64,000 bases of DNA, taken from Desmodesmus armatus (lineage: Eukaryota > Chlorophyta > Chlorophyceae > Sphaeropleales > Scenedesmaceae). Shown one piece after another: positions 17,124 through 29,410 of the stretch. Position numbers and translations under genes: made by a program. Below the pieces are notes generated by a model. It saw nothing but the letters and a program-made list of their open reading frames with translations, was not told the DNA's origin and made no database searches. Location: the NCBI GenBank assembly GCA_007449985.2, contig VIIQ02000001.1, positions 434,001 through 498,000 of the forward strand, written 5' to 3'. Position 1 is the first letter of the stretch, and every line of letters starts with the position of its first letter.

Positions 17124-18460
17124 TGGCTTATACTGTGAGATTGCCTCATTTGTGAAACAGCATGTAGCTGGTGTGCAGCATAGCGTGGGGATCTCAAGCC
17201 CTGTCAGGGTGCCTCATCTGTAGAGGTTGTTGCACCCCACTGGCCGGCATGCAGCGACTGCATATCTGTTGTCAGAATGTGGCTCGCCGCGATTGATTGG
17301 TTGAACGGTGTGTATCCGGTGGTTTAGCGCCCCATGCTGTATAACATGTACATGCAGTGCGTTTGTTGATGCAGAGCAAGTCTTTCATTGTCTGCAGCTG
17401 GTGCATGGGCACCCGTGACCACAATGCTAAGGAGCTTCGGCAGCTGCACGCAGACGTCGCTGCCGTGCACTGTGTGCTATGCTGGCTCTTTTGCCTGGGG
17501 CTGTGTTGGTCTGGTAAGGTTGTTGCATCGCTCATAGAGCACAGTGGGTGATAGTTTATGCATACACACTTTTCATCTGTGTGGTGTGCATGGTTTGGCG
17601 TTGCACGGCGCACTTGAGCTGCATCCAGTGTGTGCCAGGGGAGAACATAAGTTATGTCAGTGCTGCAAGTGTGCAGGCAGGGAAGCAGCCAGGCAACCGG
17701 TGGTGTCAGCAATGCCTGTCATGACGGCCATTTGTACTGTACTCCCCCCACATGTTCTTAAGAAGTGAACCACGCTGGGGTAGTAAGGGCCCTCACTTCT
17801 CTGGAATGGGCTAGCTATCTGCCCCAATAGAGTTGGGTTGGGCATGTGTGCACCTGGGCCTGCCACGACAATACGCACCAGTTACACAACACGCTCCGGT
17901 ATACGCATAGAAGTAAGTAAACAACCATGTAATTAAAAGGCTATTCATGTACCAGTACCCAAGCGTTGCCCAAAGCCCAAGACAATGATTATCAAATGTT
18001 TGATCTGGATCGATCATAATCATAATCATAATCATAATGTGCTAGTTACATTGTGTTCTGTGTTCCCATCTTTGTGTGTTCCCAGTGTCTCCACAGGAAA
18101 TCTTGCTACCTCCCCGGTTCCGGGCACTGTCTCACATAATCATAATCACAATCATCCAACAGAAACCCGTCGGAAAAGGTTTCAATTCTCGAGTCACCAT
18201 TTTTGAGCTGAGTTCAATATTCCAGTTGACGTTCAAATTTCCCCTGCCGCGCTCTGACACATTGCAGGTGAGCTTCAAGCCCCTGGGCAAACCACGCCTC
18301 ACAGCTGGCATGGAAGGGCTGATATGACTGTCCATGGTGTTCCAACATCGAAGAAAATGCCTGCAGGCACCTTGTGGTGCGGCCAGGCTGGCTGCTGTGT
18401 CACACCAAAGCCAACTGTATCCATTGCTGCTGCTTGTTTGTCCTTGCCATCTCTGTGCAG
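17124..18460 (+). other. Intergenic region with (CATAAT)n tracts
   Basis: This holds the 3' flank of the DUF2993 gene and the 5' flank of the first LRR gene. A TGTAA motif, the usual chlorophyte polyadenylation signal, occurs near 17930 but is far from the stop. Short CATAAT repeats occur at ~18010-18040 and ~18130-18155. The frame at 18076-18327 contains a plausible short exon ending TTGCAG|GTGAGC; it could be a first exon of the LRR gene, but I cannot confirm it. Confidence 0.4.
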
Positions 18461-20680
18461 GCAACCCTAGCAACAGCAGGGAGGGAGTCTGCCCTACTGA
18501 GCTGCCTCTCTCAGCTGAAAGATGACGTGCTTGCAGCCTACTTGCTGCCTGAACTCAAGGAGCAGGGCTCAGCAGGCGCAGTGGCCCTCACATGCAGCCA
18601 GCTGCGCAAGCTGTGCCAGGACAGCGTATCGCACTTGGACCTTACGAAGCACTTGCGGCATGGCAACCCTTGTCTCGGGCCAGATTTGGCGCGCCAGCTG
18701 GTGGCTGCCTTTCCAAACTGCACATCCCTTGATCTCACATGGCACAGCCACAGAATCTATGATGTGTACAAAAACATCAGCCCGCTGCTGGCAGGGTGAG
18801 TGCCACTGTTGCTGCAGAGCGCCAATTGCTTAAAATACCTGTGGACCCTTATGCTGATAACGTGTGGCTTACTGCTGCTGCAGTAGGTCTCAGCACCCAC
18901 TGCTGCTGTCCTGTCAGCAGCAGCACAGCCGAGCTGCGGGTGCGCTGTGTATATGAAGCTGGGTGCAACTCGTCCAGCGTGAATCCTTGTGTTGTCTGAA
19001 ACGTATCAACCCTCCTGGCTCGGACACTGTGCTGCTTTGCCACCATGCAGGATTCCTGGCCTGAACACCATCAGCATCAAGCTTCAGAGTGGAGGCGAGG
19101 ACGGCAGCCTTGACCCTGTGCTGGGCCTGCTGCACCTGCATGCAACAGCCCTGCGCTGCCTGAGCCTGCAGCTCGACAGCAGCTGGAGGGAGCACCATAT
19201 GACGTGGCACACACTCGGCAAGATGGACCACCTGACAAAGCTGGAGGTGTCATTTGGTCCGAAGGTGTGGACTGTGAAGGGATATGTGTGTGGTACGGCC
19301 AGCATGCGGGATGCAGGAAATGCTGTAACACCATGGCATGTATGACTGAGTCTGAGACAATCACTCATGTAGCCCATGGTGACGCAAGCACATACCCGCT
19401 TGCTCTGGCCCCTTCCTTGGCTGCATGTGAGGAGTCATGTCTGTGTATGCACTCAAACAAAACAGCATCGACCATCAGGTGCAGGCAGGGCCAGCACACG
19501 CCCTACTGCTTGCTCATGATACCAACTTCTTGGCCTGCAGGTGGTTGATCCTGTTACCCGCGTCAACCTTGCGGAGTTGACAGGGTTGACCAAGCTGCAG
19601 TCCCTGACCATTGAGGCACCAGACGCATATCCACACGCCAGCTCAACACTGTCACTAGCAGCCCAACAGTTCCCAGGATGCTTGATGTTGCTGACTGAGT
19701 TGAAGGTGGCATACTACGTCTTGGATGATGTCAGCACCCTTGGCACATGCACCAGCCTGTGCGACCTGCAGCTGCGGCTTGGTGAAGACGATTTGCCAGC
19801 TCCTGAGGGTCTGCGTACACAGGAGTGCCATGCGCTTGCGCAACTCACGCGTCTGACACGCCTTTACATAGAAGCGTTTACAGAACCCTTCAAGGCAGAC
19901 GAGCCAGGTGACTTTTTTGGGGTGCTGAGGCAGCTGGAGAGTCTGCGGCGGGTGGGTGCCCTCTCCTGGAGGGCTAGTGCCCTACCGGTACTGCAGAGCC
20001 TAACCCACTTGACAGCTGTCGACGGGACGTGGTCCCGTCATTTCCCGGCTGACTTTAGCGAACGGATTTGTCCGCATATCAAGGAGCTTGGGGACACACA
20101 TGCACCCCCCTTCCAGGCCTTTCCAAACCTCATCTGTGTCACACTTGTAGATCAGTCCATGGCGGTTCTGCAAGATCTTATCAGTCACTGCACTGCTCTG
20201 CAGAAGCTGGCACTGACGGGGTCAGCGGCTGACTATGTGACTGGCTCCAAAGACACCAGTGGCTTGTCGGTGTGCAGGTCGCTAGCCCAGCTGCAGCACT
20301 TGACACATCTTGAGCTTGCGCCGGGGAATGACGCTTGTCTCGTAGCGTTTGCAACTGCTGCAGCAGCTGTGCGCAGCCCAAAGCTGCGGTGTCTGCACGT
20401 GCATGGGCCGCTTACCTTTTACGCTTTGATGCAGCTGCAGAGTGTGCGGGGTTTGCAGGAGCTGACTGTGCACATGAGTGGTAAGAAGGTTGGCAAGGGC
20501 AGCTTCTTTGTTGAGGCTGTCCGCATGTTGTTGGTGAGTTTGGCTGCGGTGCCCAAGGTGTGCCTGGTGCTGTGCTCGCAAGAGCAGCTTGGTGTGGTTG
20601 CAGCTGCAAAGCGCTGGGCGGCTCGCATGGAGCTACCCCTGCCAGCATTCGTCAAGGTATCTGTAGCGGATGCTAGGTAG
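18461..20680 (+). CDS. Leucine-rich-repeat protein, F-box-like N-terminus (paralogue 1)
   Basis: Three exons join in phase: 18461-18795, 19051-19264 and 19541-20680 (stop), encoding about 560 residues. The N-terminal segment (LLSCLSQLKDDVLAAYLLPEL, then AVALTCSQLRKLCQDSVSHLDL) resembles the F-box-like opening of many algal LRR proteins. It is followed by irregular leucine-rich repeats (ALRCLSLQLD, LTGLTKLQSLTIEAP, LAQLQHLTHLELAPG, VRGLQELTVHM). Such proteins usually serve as protein-binding scaffolds or ubiquitin-ligase receptors; no substrate can be named. The true start is unresolved. A Met upstream at 18374 is in frame, but the same DNA in the paralogue is conserved in a different frame, so it is probably intronic. 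It is a direct tandem neighbour of paralogue 2. Confidence 0.7.
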
Positions 20681-22065
20681 CAGCTGCGGTGGATACATGT
20701 TCTGCCACAATGTTTTATGCGGCCCATTATGCCGGGCACAGCACCAACTTGGTTTTGTCAGAATCCTGTTACTTGGCTGGATGTGTACATGTGTGCTTGG
20801 GATGTATATTTGTGGCTATGTATGTACGCTTTGGGGCTGGTGCCGTCGTGCAATGCTTGACAGCAGCAATTGGTGGTGCAGGCCAGTGTAGCTCATATGC
20901 CTGTGCATAGTAGGACAAACAGTGGGCCTTAGGATTGCCATGCCGTTTTCACTCTTGTGTATCGTGCTGCAGTTTGGTTGCGTCAAATTGAGTGCTGTTG
21001 CGTTGACGTATGCCAAACATTGAAGAAGGGCCTTTCTATTTTTGCCTTGTGTGCCTGCATGTCCAGGCTGGTCATTTGGCAAGGTCGGGATGGATGTTCA
21101 AGCCTTGCAGTGTCAGGTGGTGCCATGCTAAGGGCATTGCAATGATTGGTGCTGTTGCCAGGAGCAGGGGAGTGCCGGCCAGTAGCGCTCAATTTGTAGC
21201 AGGCACTCAATTTTGGTACTGACTTGTTTTCCCAGTTGTCGCCTGCTTGAACAGTGTAGCAGTCAGAGCGTGGCTTGCTGGCAACAGGGCACATATAGCA
21301 ACAACGATGAAGTGTACACTGGCACACAACGTACTGGCTCACATACATGGGGCACTGACAAGCAAAGCAGGCTTGACCCTCTGGTGTGCTGTTGGCTTGG
21401 TCAGGGCATGGTGAGCCGGGCCCTTGAGTTCCCGCCAATTGGCGGTTGCACCCCGTTAATTGCCGCCTTCTGTTGTCAAATTGAGAGGTGGTGTGGCAGG
21501 ATCAACACTGAAGTTCGACCAGCGCGGCGGACTGGCAACAGTACGGTACTGCATCTTGCTTTTGAATGGGATCGCTTTCGACTGAAACCGTGCTCATGTT
21601 GTCAGCTGTTCGGCAATGTATTCAAGTGCTCATCACCATGCATTTCATGAATTTACAACACGTGGAAACGTATTTCTGCCCTAGTCCTCCTGCACAGCGG
21701 TTGGCACCCACTGCAGCAGAACGATGGAGGTGAGCTTCAGCAGGACAAGCTCGTTCTGTACTTTTGATTGAGGCAGTGTTCAGTAACACACCCATGTCAT
21801 GAGCTTCACCCCTCCCTACAGCCCATCGCTCTGCTGTTGGTGTCGGGAAGGGGAGGGCAGTAGACCTGCAGGAAGGGTGGCAAGTGTGCTGATCTGACCC
21901 TGCATAGCTTTCGCAGCTTTCCTTGAGGTTCCCTGATATGTTTTCTTTCAGCAGTTGGCATGCAATGTCATCATGTCTGGCCAGGCTGGTTGCTCTTCAC
22001 TGTTGCAGACCTCAGGGTTGTGTGTCTCCACGCAGCTTGTGTGTTGTGCACACATCTTTGTGCAG
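20681..22065 (+). other. Intergenic region between LRR paralogues
   Basis: No coding frame has support. The last ~350 bp probably includes the first exon and first intron of paralogue 2. One candidate is ATGGAG|GTGAGC at ~21724, which would give a two-codon first exon in the phase expected by the exon at 22066. The rest shows no clear repeat. Confidence 0.35.
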
Positions 22066-24383
22066 GCACTTGCAGCAGCATCAGGCGGGCAGTCCCCCCT
22101 ACTGCGCTGCCTCTCCCAGCTGAATGATGATGTGCTGGCAGCCTTCCTGCTGCCCAAAATCATGCAGCAAGGGTCTGCAGGCTCAGTGGCTCTCACATGC
22201 AGCCAGCTGCGCAGGCTGTGCCAGTCCAGCACACAGCACTTGGACCTCTCAACGCAGCCACTGCAGGACAGCCCTTGTAACAACCCAGCGCTCGCCCAGC
22301 AGCTGATTGCTGCCTTCCCGCAGTGCACCTCCCTGAAGGTTGCATGGCACAGCAGCAGCTTAGACCGTGTGCACCACCACATCAGCACACTGCTAAAAGG
22401 GTGAGCCCCAAGGTTCATGTGTTATGACTGATGCAGAAAGCAACATGTGCTCGTGCAGTTTTTTTTGGCTCAAACTGCTCGAGGTTGACTGGCCTGGCAA
22501 GACGTCGCAGCTGCGTCCTTACAGTTCTGTCCATGCTTTGCCTAAAAACGCCCAACATGCCTGCCGTAATGACACAAATGCGGTGTTGCACTGTGTTTAT
22601 GCAGGCTTCCAGGGCTTGAGACCATCATCACCAACATCATTGTTGAAGCTGCAACCCCAAAAACCAACCTGAGGCCTGTGCTGAAGCACCTGCATGCGCA
22701 TGCAGCAGGCCTGCGCTGCCTGCACCTGCAGCTTGACAGAGCTTGGCAACACGACACTGACTGGGCGGCTCTTGGAAACATGGTGAAACTGACAAGGCTG
22801 GAGCTTGCTTTTGATTCCCACGTAAGTGCAGTAGGGATGGCATTCAGACATGCACCAAGGAAGTTGACATCATGCTGCATCACTTGTGATATGATCGGGT
22901 CACACAACGGTCATGTTGGGGGTTGTGATGGCCTCCTGTCCCTTCTGTTCAACTGCACGAGTTGGTTTTTGTACAGCACCGGCTTGGGCGGGTGTGTGAA
23001 TTCACACCAACGTAAGACTTGCGTTCTCAGTGTGCTGGCTGCCATGTTGGTGTGCAGGTGGAGTTCCCCTGCACACAGCACGACCTGCAACGGCTCTCAA
23101 GCCTTACCAAGTTGCAGGCCTTCACCATCAAGGCCCCCGTAGCATACTGGGCAGATCCTTTTGATGACACCAGGCAGCCGCCAGCAGCGCAGCAGTTCCC
23201 CACGTGCTTAACGTCCCTGACCCAGCTGGTGCTTCCATTTGAGGTGGTTTGGGATATCAGCAGCATCTGTGAGTGTATCAGCCTGTGCGACCTGCAGCTG
23301 CGGCTTGCTGAAGATCCTTCCGCTCGCCGCAAGGACTGGCCTGTGCAGGATTGGGGTGCCCTTGGCAAGCTTTCGCGCCTGACGCACCTGCACATCGGCA
23401 TAAACCACCCTGGGTCTGCCGAGTCAGATGCGTTCTATAGTGTGATCAGTCAGTTGAAGGGGCTGCGGTCTGTGGGTGCTAACTGCTGGGCGGCTGACGC
23501 TCTGCCTGTGTTGCAGAGCCTTACTCAAGTTACAGCTGTGCATGGGGCATGGAAACACATGCCTGCTGATTTGGATGTTTGCAAACTGAGTTGTCCGCAT
23601 GTCAAGGAGCTAGGGGATGCAAAAGATCCGCCCTTCCAGGCTTTCCCCAACCTTGTTTGTGTGACATTCAGTCTCCTGTCATACACGAGTCTTAGGGACG
23701 TCAGCTGCTTTTGCACAGCGTTACAGAAGCTGGCGCTGACGAAGTGTGCTGATGTGGAGATGCGGTCTTGGAGGGAAAACTTTAGTGAGGTTGAGCGTTT
23801 GAGTGTATTTAGGGCGCTAGCCAACATGCAGCACCTGACACACCTTGAGCTGTCATTCTCAAGTGATACTGAGTTGATTGCCTTCACAGTTGCAGCAGCA
23901 GCTGTGAGCACCCCAAAGCTGCGATGTCTGCACGTGCACGGGCACATGACTGCAGTGTCTTTGGTGCAGCTGCAGAGCATGCGTGGTTTGGTAGAGTTGA
24001 CTGTACATATGAGCAGCAGCAGAAACATCATGGACACGTTTTATGGGGTAGTCATGAATCTGTTGTTGGTGGGTTTGGCAGCACTGCCCAAAGTGTGCCT
24101 GGTGCTGCCTTGGCAAACACAGCAGGGCAAAGTTGCCACTGTGAGGCAGTGGGCAGCTCGCTTGGGCTGCCTTTGCCAGAGATTGTGCAGATATCTGTGG
24201 CGGAGGATGGGTAGATCCTCTAGAGGACTGGGTGGTAGTTGCGGCAGACACCGTGTGCCTCTACCTTGTTCTGCACGTGCACAGCATGACTGGGATTACT
24301 GGGATACGTCATCTGTGTGTGTAGTGCGGTTGTTGTTCGTTATCGACTGGCTGCCGTGCTGCCCAGGGGTACCAATACTCTAG
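22066..24383 (+). CDS. Leucine-rich-repeat protein (paralogue 2), C-terminal frameshift
   Basis: Exons 22066-22400, 22605-22821 and 23058-24383 have the same phases and the same structure as paralogue 1, so both derive from one gene. Protein similarity is clear along the length (LLRCLSQLNDDVLAAFLL, SVALTCSQLRRLCQ, GLRCLHLQLDRAW, MQHLTHLELSFSS, RGLVELTVHM). Near the end, paralogue 1 reads WAARMELPLPAFVKVSVAD and stops. Here the matching sequence (LGLPLPEIVQISVAEDG, stop at 24214) lies one frame over, consistent with loss of one G in the G run at 24164-24166. The original frame instead continues with ~70 unrelated, Arg/Cys-rich residues to 24383. Either the protein has acquired a new tail or the base is missing from the assembly. 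Confidence 0.7.
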
Positions 24384-24400
24384 AGTATGAGTACCCCTGG
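24363..24400. repeat. 38-bp near-perfect palindrome
   Basis: The arms CCAGGGGTAC and GTACCCCTGG enclose a perfect palindromic core, ATACTCTAGAGTAT, with only two mismatched positions on each side. It overlaps the extended 3' end of LRR paralogue 2 and could form a strong hairpin in DNA or RNA. The target-site duplication of the adjacent retroposed element begins inside its right arm. Confidence 0.9.
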
Positions 24401-24401
24401 T

Positions 24402-25062
24402 TGTAATAAGATCGCAGAGGCTGAAGCTGCCGTGTCTGTGAACGAAAAGAAGTAGTAAGTGATGCATATGCATGTGCAAATTCGGCTAGACGAGCTTCGG
24501 GGCCCCCCAACCCTTGGCTCACTGTGACCTGAAGGTGCCTGGCCAGTTGCTGCCCTCCTGCTGGGCTGGATGTTGCATCAAAAGCTCCACTGTGATCATT
24601 GGTGCTGGGTCATGCTGGCTGTTCCTCCTGCTGAGCTGGGCTGGGCTGATGTCAACAATAGCAACACTCTGCCTGCAAAAGCACAAGAAACATACCTGCA
24701 GAACAGCGCAGCAACAAGATGTCAGCACAGCAAAGGAGAGGGGGGTCGACCCCTGCCCCAGTGCAGGCTTATGACACCCTGTTGCTGGCCCTCCTCCAAC
24801 GTGTGACCTTGTGTGACTGGCACCTGTTTCAAACATTTGCAGCTGTTGCACATGTGACAAGATCAAGTGAGATATTGAGGAAGTGAAAGAACAAAGGGAG
24901 AGGATAGTCACCCTGTCTGATGGTCTGTTGCTGGGCATGTGTTGTATGTGCTGTTTTGGGGTGTGCTTAGCAGCAGTGACCGTGGGTTGTGATTTCTTGT
25001 CGAGACGAGAGCATCGGCCAGTGTTTTGCTAGTGTGTTGTTGTATCTAGTCTAGTGTAGTTC
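24402..25062 (-). mobile_element. Retroposed element, longer copy (661 bp) with 15-bp target-site duplication
   Basis: The 15-mer ATGAGTACCCCTGGT occurs at 24387-24401 and again at 25063-25077, exactly bounding this segment. The first ~350 bp (24402-24751) recurs at 45623-45972 with roughly 96-97% identity by eye. The two copies share the TGTAATAAG end and differ in length at the other end. That is the pattern of 5'-truncated insertions made by target-primed reverse transcription, so the element is taken to lie on the minus strand with its 3' end at 24402. A 139-codon minus-strand frame (24519-24938) ends AQQEGSNWPGTFRSQ; it has no reverse transcriptase motif I can see. It could be a LINE 3' part, a SINE-like element or a retrocopy. 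Confidence 0.75.
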
Positions 25063-25262
25063 ATGAGTACCCCTGGTGCTGCCGAGCTGTGTTGCAAAAA
25101 TATGATTGATGTTGACATGAGGATGTCGTCATGTACTGAGGATGTTCCCCAACATGCTTCATGCCTGCACCAGGCATGTTCAACAAGTTCACCTGTAGGC
25201 AAAAATGCCACATGTGTAGATATGTTCTGTCAGCTCAGTTTGAAGTCTCAATCAATCCTCAC

Positions 25263-25267
25263 TTACA
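25263..25267 (-). terminator. Candidate polyadenylation signal (TGTAA) of the RIF1-like gene
   Basis: TTACA on the plus strand reads TGTAA on the minus strand, about 80 bp past the stop at 25348. TGTAA is the common poly(A) signal of chlorophycean algae. Confidence 0.45.
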
Positions 25268-25347
25268 ATGTGGACTCCTGACACAGCAGTTGCCTGAGCA
25301 GTATCAGACATGTGCTTTGATTCAAGTTGGTATGGAATGTAAAGTAG

Positions 25348-28300
25348 TCAAGTGCCCCCAGCAGCCCTCCTGAAGGCCTCTGCAGCCAAGAGCCCCTGCA
25401 GCCCAGCTAGCTCCTGACCACTCAACCCATGCAGCCACACCTCAACACACACCGGTGCAGCAGCAGCAGCAGCAGTGTCGTCACACCGACCATTGCTGCC
25501 CACAGTCCCCACTACAGGGTGCAACTTGCCCAGTGCAGCTACAGCAGCAGACGTGAGTGCATTGGAAGCATTCATCATTGGCAGCAGCCCCCGCTGCTGC
25601 TGCTGCTGCTGCAGTGCGTCATTCCCTGTCAAGGCAGCACCCTCTTTCACACTGTCACTGCCACCGCCACCTGATGCTGCTGCCGGTGCTGCTGCCAACA
25701 CATCCCTCAATGAAGCTGCCTCACACTGCTGCTGTGCCCTGCAGTTGCTCCCTGCATTCGCTGAGGTACCCCCGCCTCCTCTACTGCCTGCTGCACCAGA
25801 ACCAGCACCGCAACCAGCAGCGCTTGCTGCACAGGTGCCGCCACCATCACCACCAGCAGCAGGACCCCTCTTGGTGCCCTCAGCAGTGGTAAGACCCAAT
25901 AAAGCTGTCAGGGCTGAGGGAGCAGCAAGGACTGCTCTGCCACTAGGTCCACCACCACCACCACCAGCAGCAGCAGCAGCACCAGTGCTTTCAAGGACAC
26001 CACTACCGCTACCTTTGCCTCCACACCCAGCAGCCAGAGCAGCAGCAGCAGCAGCAGCAGCGGCGCCAGACGCTGGGGCATCATGATGATAGCCCAGTCG
26101 AGGCTTCTTGGCAGGGCCCTGCTCCCCATCCCTCCTTGCCTGCAACTCTCCCCCTCCGGCTGCTGCTGCTGCTGCTGACACCACTGCATTGCCCGCAGCT
26201 GCTGCTGCCTGGTGCCGTTTCAAACCACCTTTCATGGGCTGCCTGCCGCTGCTGCCACTGCCGCCGTCGCCCCTGCCTCGCTGCTGCTGACCAAGTGGCC
26301 TTCCAGGCAACCACTGCTGACTGGGATCTATCTCCAACTCGCACAGCCCATCATCTGCCACTACAGCAGCAGCAGCAGCAGCAGCAACAGCAGTGGCGGC
26401 ACCTGACGGGCCATCAACCCCTGCTGCTGCTTCTGCTGCTGGTGCCGGTGCCGCTGCTGTGGAGTTTTCTGGGGCCAAAGCATCCTCACCAACCGTTCCG
26501 GCTGCTGCTGCCGCCTCGACGGCTGCCTTACCGCCTTGCTGCTGCTGCTGCTGCTGCTGCTTGGCAGCCCCTGCAGGTCTGCTCGCAGGGGGAGGCATGC
26601 TGCCGCCATGAACAGCCCCTGCTGCTGCTTCCTTGGCTGCTGCTGCTGCTGCTGCTGTCCCCCGGCCCGTGGCTGCTGCAGCTGTAGCTGTTGGTGCGGC
26701 TGCTGCCTCTTGCGACTGTGTCTGTGTTTGTGTCTGCGACTGTGTCTGTGAGATGCATTGGGGGCCGTCGTCTTCCTCCATGGGGTCTGACAGCTCCGAC
26801 TGCTCACCCTCCTCCTCAACATCCTGTTGCTGCTGATGCTGTTGCTGCTGCTGCTGCTGAGGGCGATTTGTATCTGGGTGCTCTCGTTTAAGCGCTTCCT
26901 TGGCACCAGCAGCAGCAGCAGCTGGAAGAGGCGCAAGTGCCTCAAGAGCCACGAGGGCAGCCGGAGCTGGTGCTTCTGGCATCTGCTGCTGCTGTCCTCC
27001 CTGCTGCTGCTGCTGCTGCGCCTGCTGCTGCTGCTGGTTGCTCTGTGTGTCCGTTGATTGGCACTCAGAAGCCTCCCCGGCAGCAGGCTGGCTGTTATCC
27101 AGTGTGGTGTAGGTGTTGATCAACGCACGCCTCTTCCGCCCCACAAACTGCGCAACCTTGTTGGACCCACCCCCACCCCCACTGCCACTGCCACTGCCGC
27201 CACACACCCCGCTGCCACCCCCCTCCTCCTGCTGCCCCCCTGCTGCTGCTGCTACTGGTGAAACTGGAGGGAGGATCTTTGTAGGGATCTGGACGTACTC
27301 TGTTTGAGACTCTGGGAACCCCCCGGCAGCTGCTGCTACCTTGACACCCCTGCGCCGCTTGATGGAAGGGTTGACACCACCACCACCACCACCAGCAGCA
27401 GCAGCAGCAGCAGCAGCAGTACTGGCAGCAGCAGCACCAGCAGCACCAGCAGGAGAGGCTTGCTTCCCGCCGCCGCCGCCGCTGCTGCCGCCGTTGCCAG
27501 CATCAGCACCGCTGCTCATCCCCAGAGCCCTTTTGGCACCCCTCTTGGCGGAGCCGCCTGGTGGGGTACTGTCTTCTGGCGTGCTGTCTCTGTTTCTGTT
27601 TCTGCCTGCTGCCCCTCCCGCTAAACTACCAGCTGCATCACCATGGCCACTACCACCACCACCACAGGCAGCAGCAGCAGCAGGGCTCACAGCAGCAGCA
27701 GCAGCAGCAGGCCTCACAAAGGAGGGGGTGACTGCTGGTCCAGGGCTGCGAGCCGAATACAGGCCACCCATTGCTGCCCCCTGGCGGCGCTGAGGAGTCA
27801 CATTGCCCCCACACCCTGCTGCTGCTGCTGCTGCTGGTGTGGATCCATAGGGTGACAGCGGCGCTGCTGCCATCGGGCTGCGTAGTGCTGCTGCTGCTGC
27901 TGCTGCTGCTGTGTGGATGGGGCTTGCTGGAGGTTGCTGCTGTCTCTGTAGCACCCTGGGTGTGGTGCATGCAGCAGACTCTGGGTTGATGCTGCCTGCG
28001 AAGCAGGGAGGAGATGGGTGGAGGGGTGGGTGATGCGGTGTGAATGGGTGTTGTGATGTGTGTGTGTGTGGGGGGGGGGGGGGGGGGGGCGAACGTGGGG
28101 AAGGGGGGGGGGGATTGTTGGGGGTGTTGCTGGGGGCTGCCTCTATAACACCCTGGGTGTGGTGCATGCAGGAGCCTCTGGGTCGATGCTGTCTGCAAAT
28201 CAGGGGTCAAAGAGGGGTGTTGGGTGTGTCAGCATAGGGTACATCCCCCCCCCCCTTCTCCGTCACAGAACTTTCCTCCCCCCCCCCCCCATTAGCCATG

Positions 28301-29363
28301 CACCCCACCCTCCTGTCATGACACCTCATCCAGCACAGCCCCCTGCAACACCTCAGCAACCTCCATACACATCACCTGCAGCTTTACCCCCCCCCCTTCC
28401 AGCAGCCCCCCCCCCCCCCCAAACACAAAAACAACACCTCCGACCCCACCACCCACCCACCCACCCCCACCCACCCACAGACCTTTCTTATACAGAGAAA
28501 ACACACCCACCTGTCAGCCCCCCCCCCCCCACACACACACAAGCTTGGTGTCCTGCACATCAACCAACCCAACAGTGCGCTCCCCTCCACCACTCACCTG
28601 TCAGCACACCACCTTGAGCCACAGCTTCCTGCAGCACCTCTGCCACTGCCATAGGCACCACCAGCAGCTGCTGCTCACTGCCCACACAGCTGCACTCCAC
28701 CAGCCGGTTCAGCAGGTCATAGCATGACCCTTGCAGCTGCTGCCAGCCAACTGACACTGAAGCATCGACCACATCCTGCTGCTGCTGCTGCTGCTGCTGG
28801 GGCTTGGGGTGTGGCTTCTGGGGTGTCCTGCACCCTTCCGCTGCTGCTGCTGCTGCTGCTGCTGGTGGTGTGGTTTGCCTCCCAGCTGAGAAGAGGTGCA
28901 CGAGTAGGGGCCCAAGTGAATCCAGGCACCTGCAGCAGCAGCCACAGAGGGGGTAAAGTAGGCGAGTAAGTAGGTACGTATGTAAGGAAGGAACGAGGGA
29001 AGGAAGGAAGGAGGGGGGCACGCAGGTTGGGACACATGGTGCCCACAACAGCATTCTCAAAACCCGACACCTGGCTGCCACTGGCCGTACATGGAGAGGG
29101 AAGGATAGAAGGAGAGAAGGAGAGAAGGAGAGAAGGAAAGAGGGGGCAAAACCAGGGTGAGACAGTTGGTGCCAGAAGCAGCAACAGTCCCCAAACCCAA
29201 CACCTGGCTGCCAGTGGCAGTACGTGCAGCCCATACATGTCCCGCACATAAGCAACCACAACTGACGACAGCCGGTTCCCCCTGCACAGTGACAAACCAA
29301 ACAATTGTGAAACCCACCTTTGGGCGATTCTGTATGCTGGCTCCTGTCCATCATCCTCTGCTG

Positions 29364-29410
<47 letters not shown>

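Noticed and set aside
24519..24938. 139-codon frame as a host gene
   Set aside because: It lies entirely within the element bounded by the 15-bp duplication and shows no known domain, so it is treated as part of the retroposed sequence.
29282..29317. 36-bp intron in the RIF1-like gene
   Set aside because: GTGGGT...GTGCAG fits, but 36 bp is very short, divisible by three and open, so it is kept as coding sequence.
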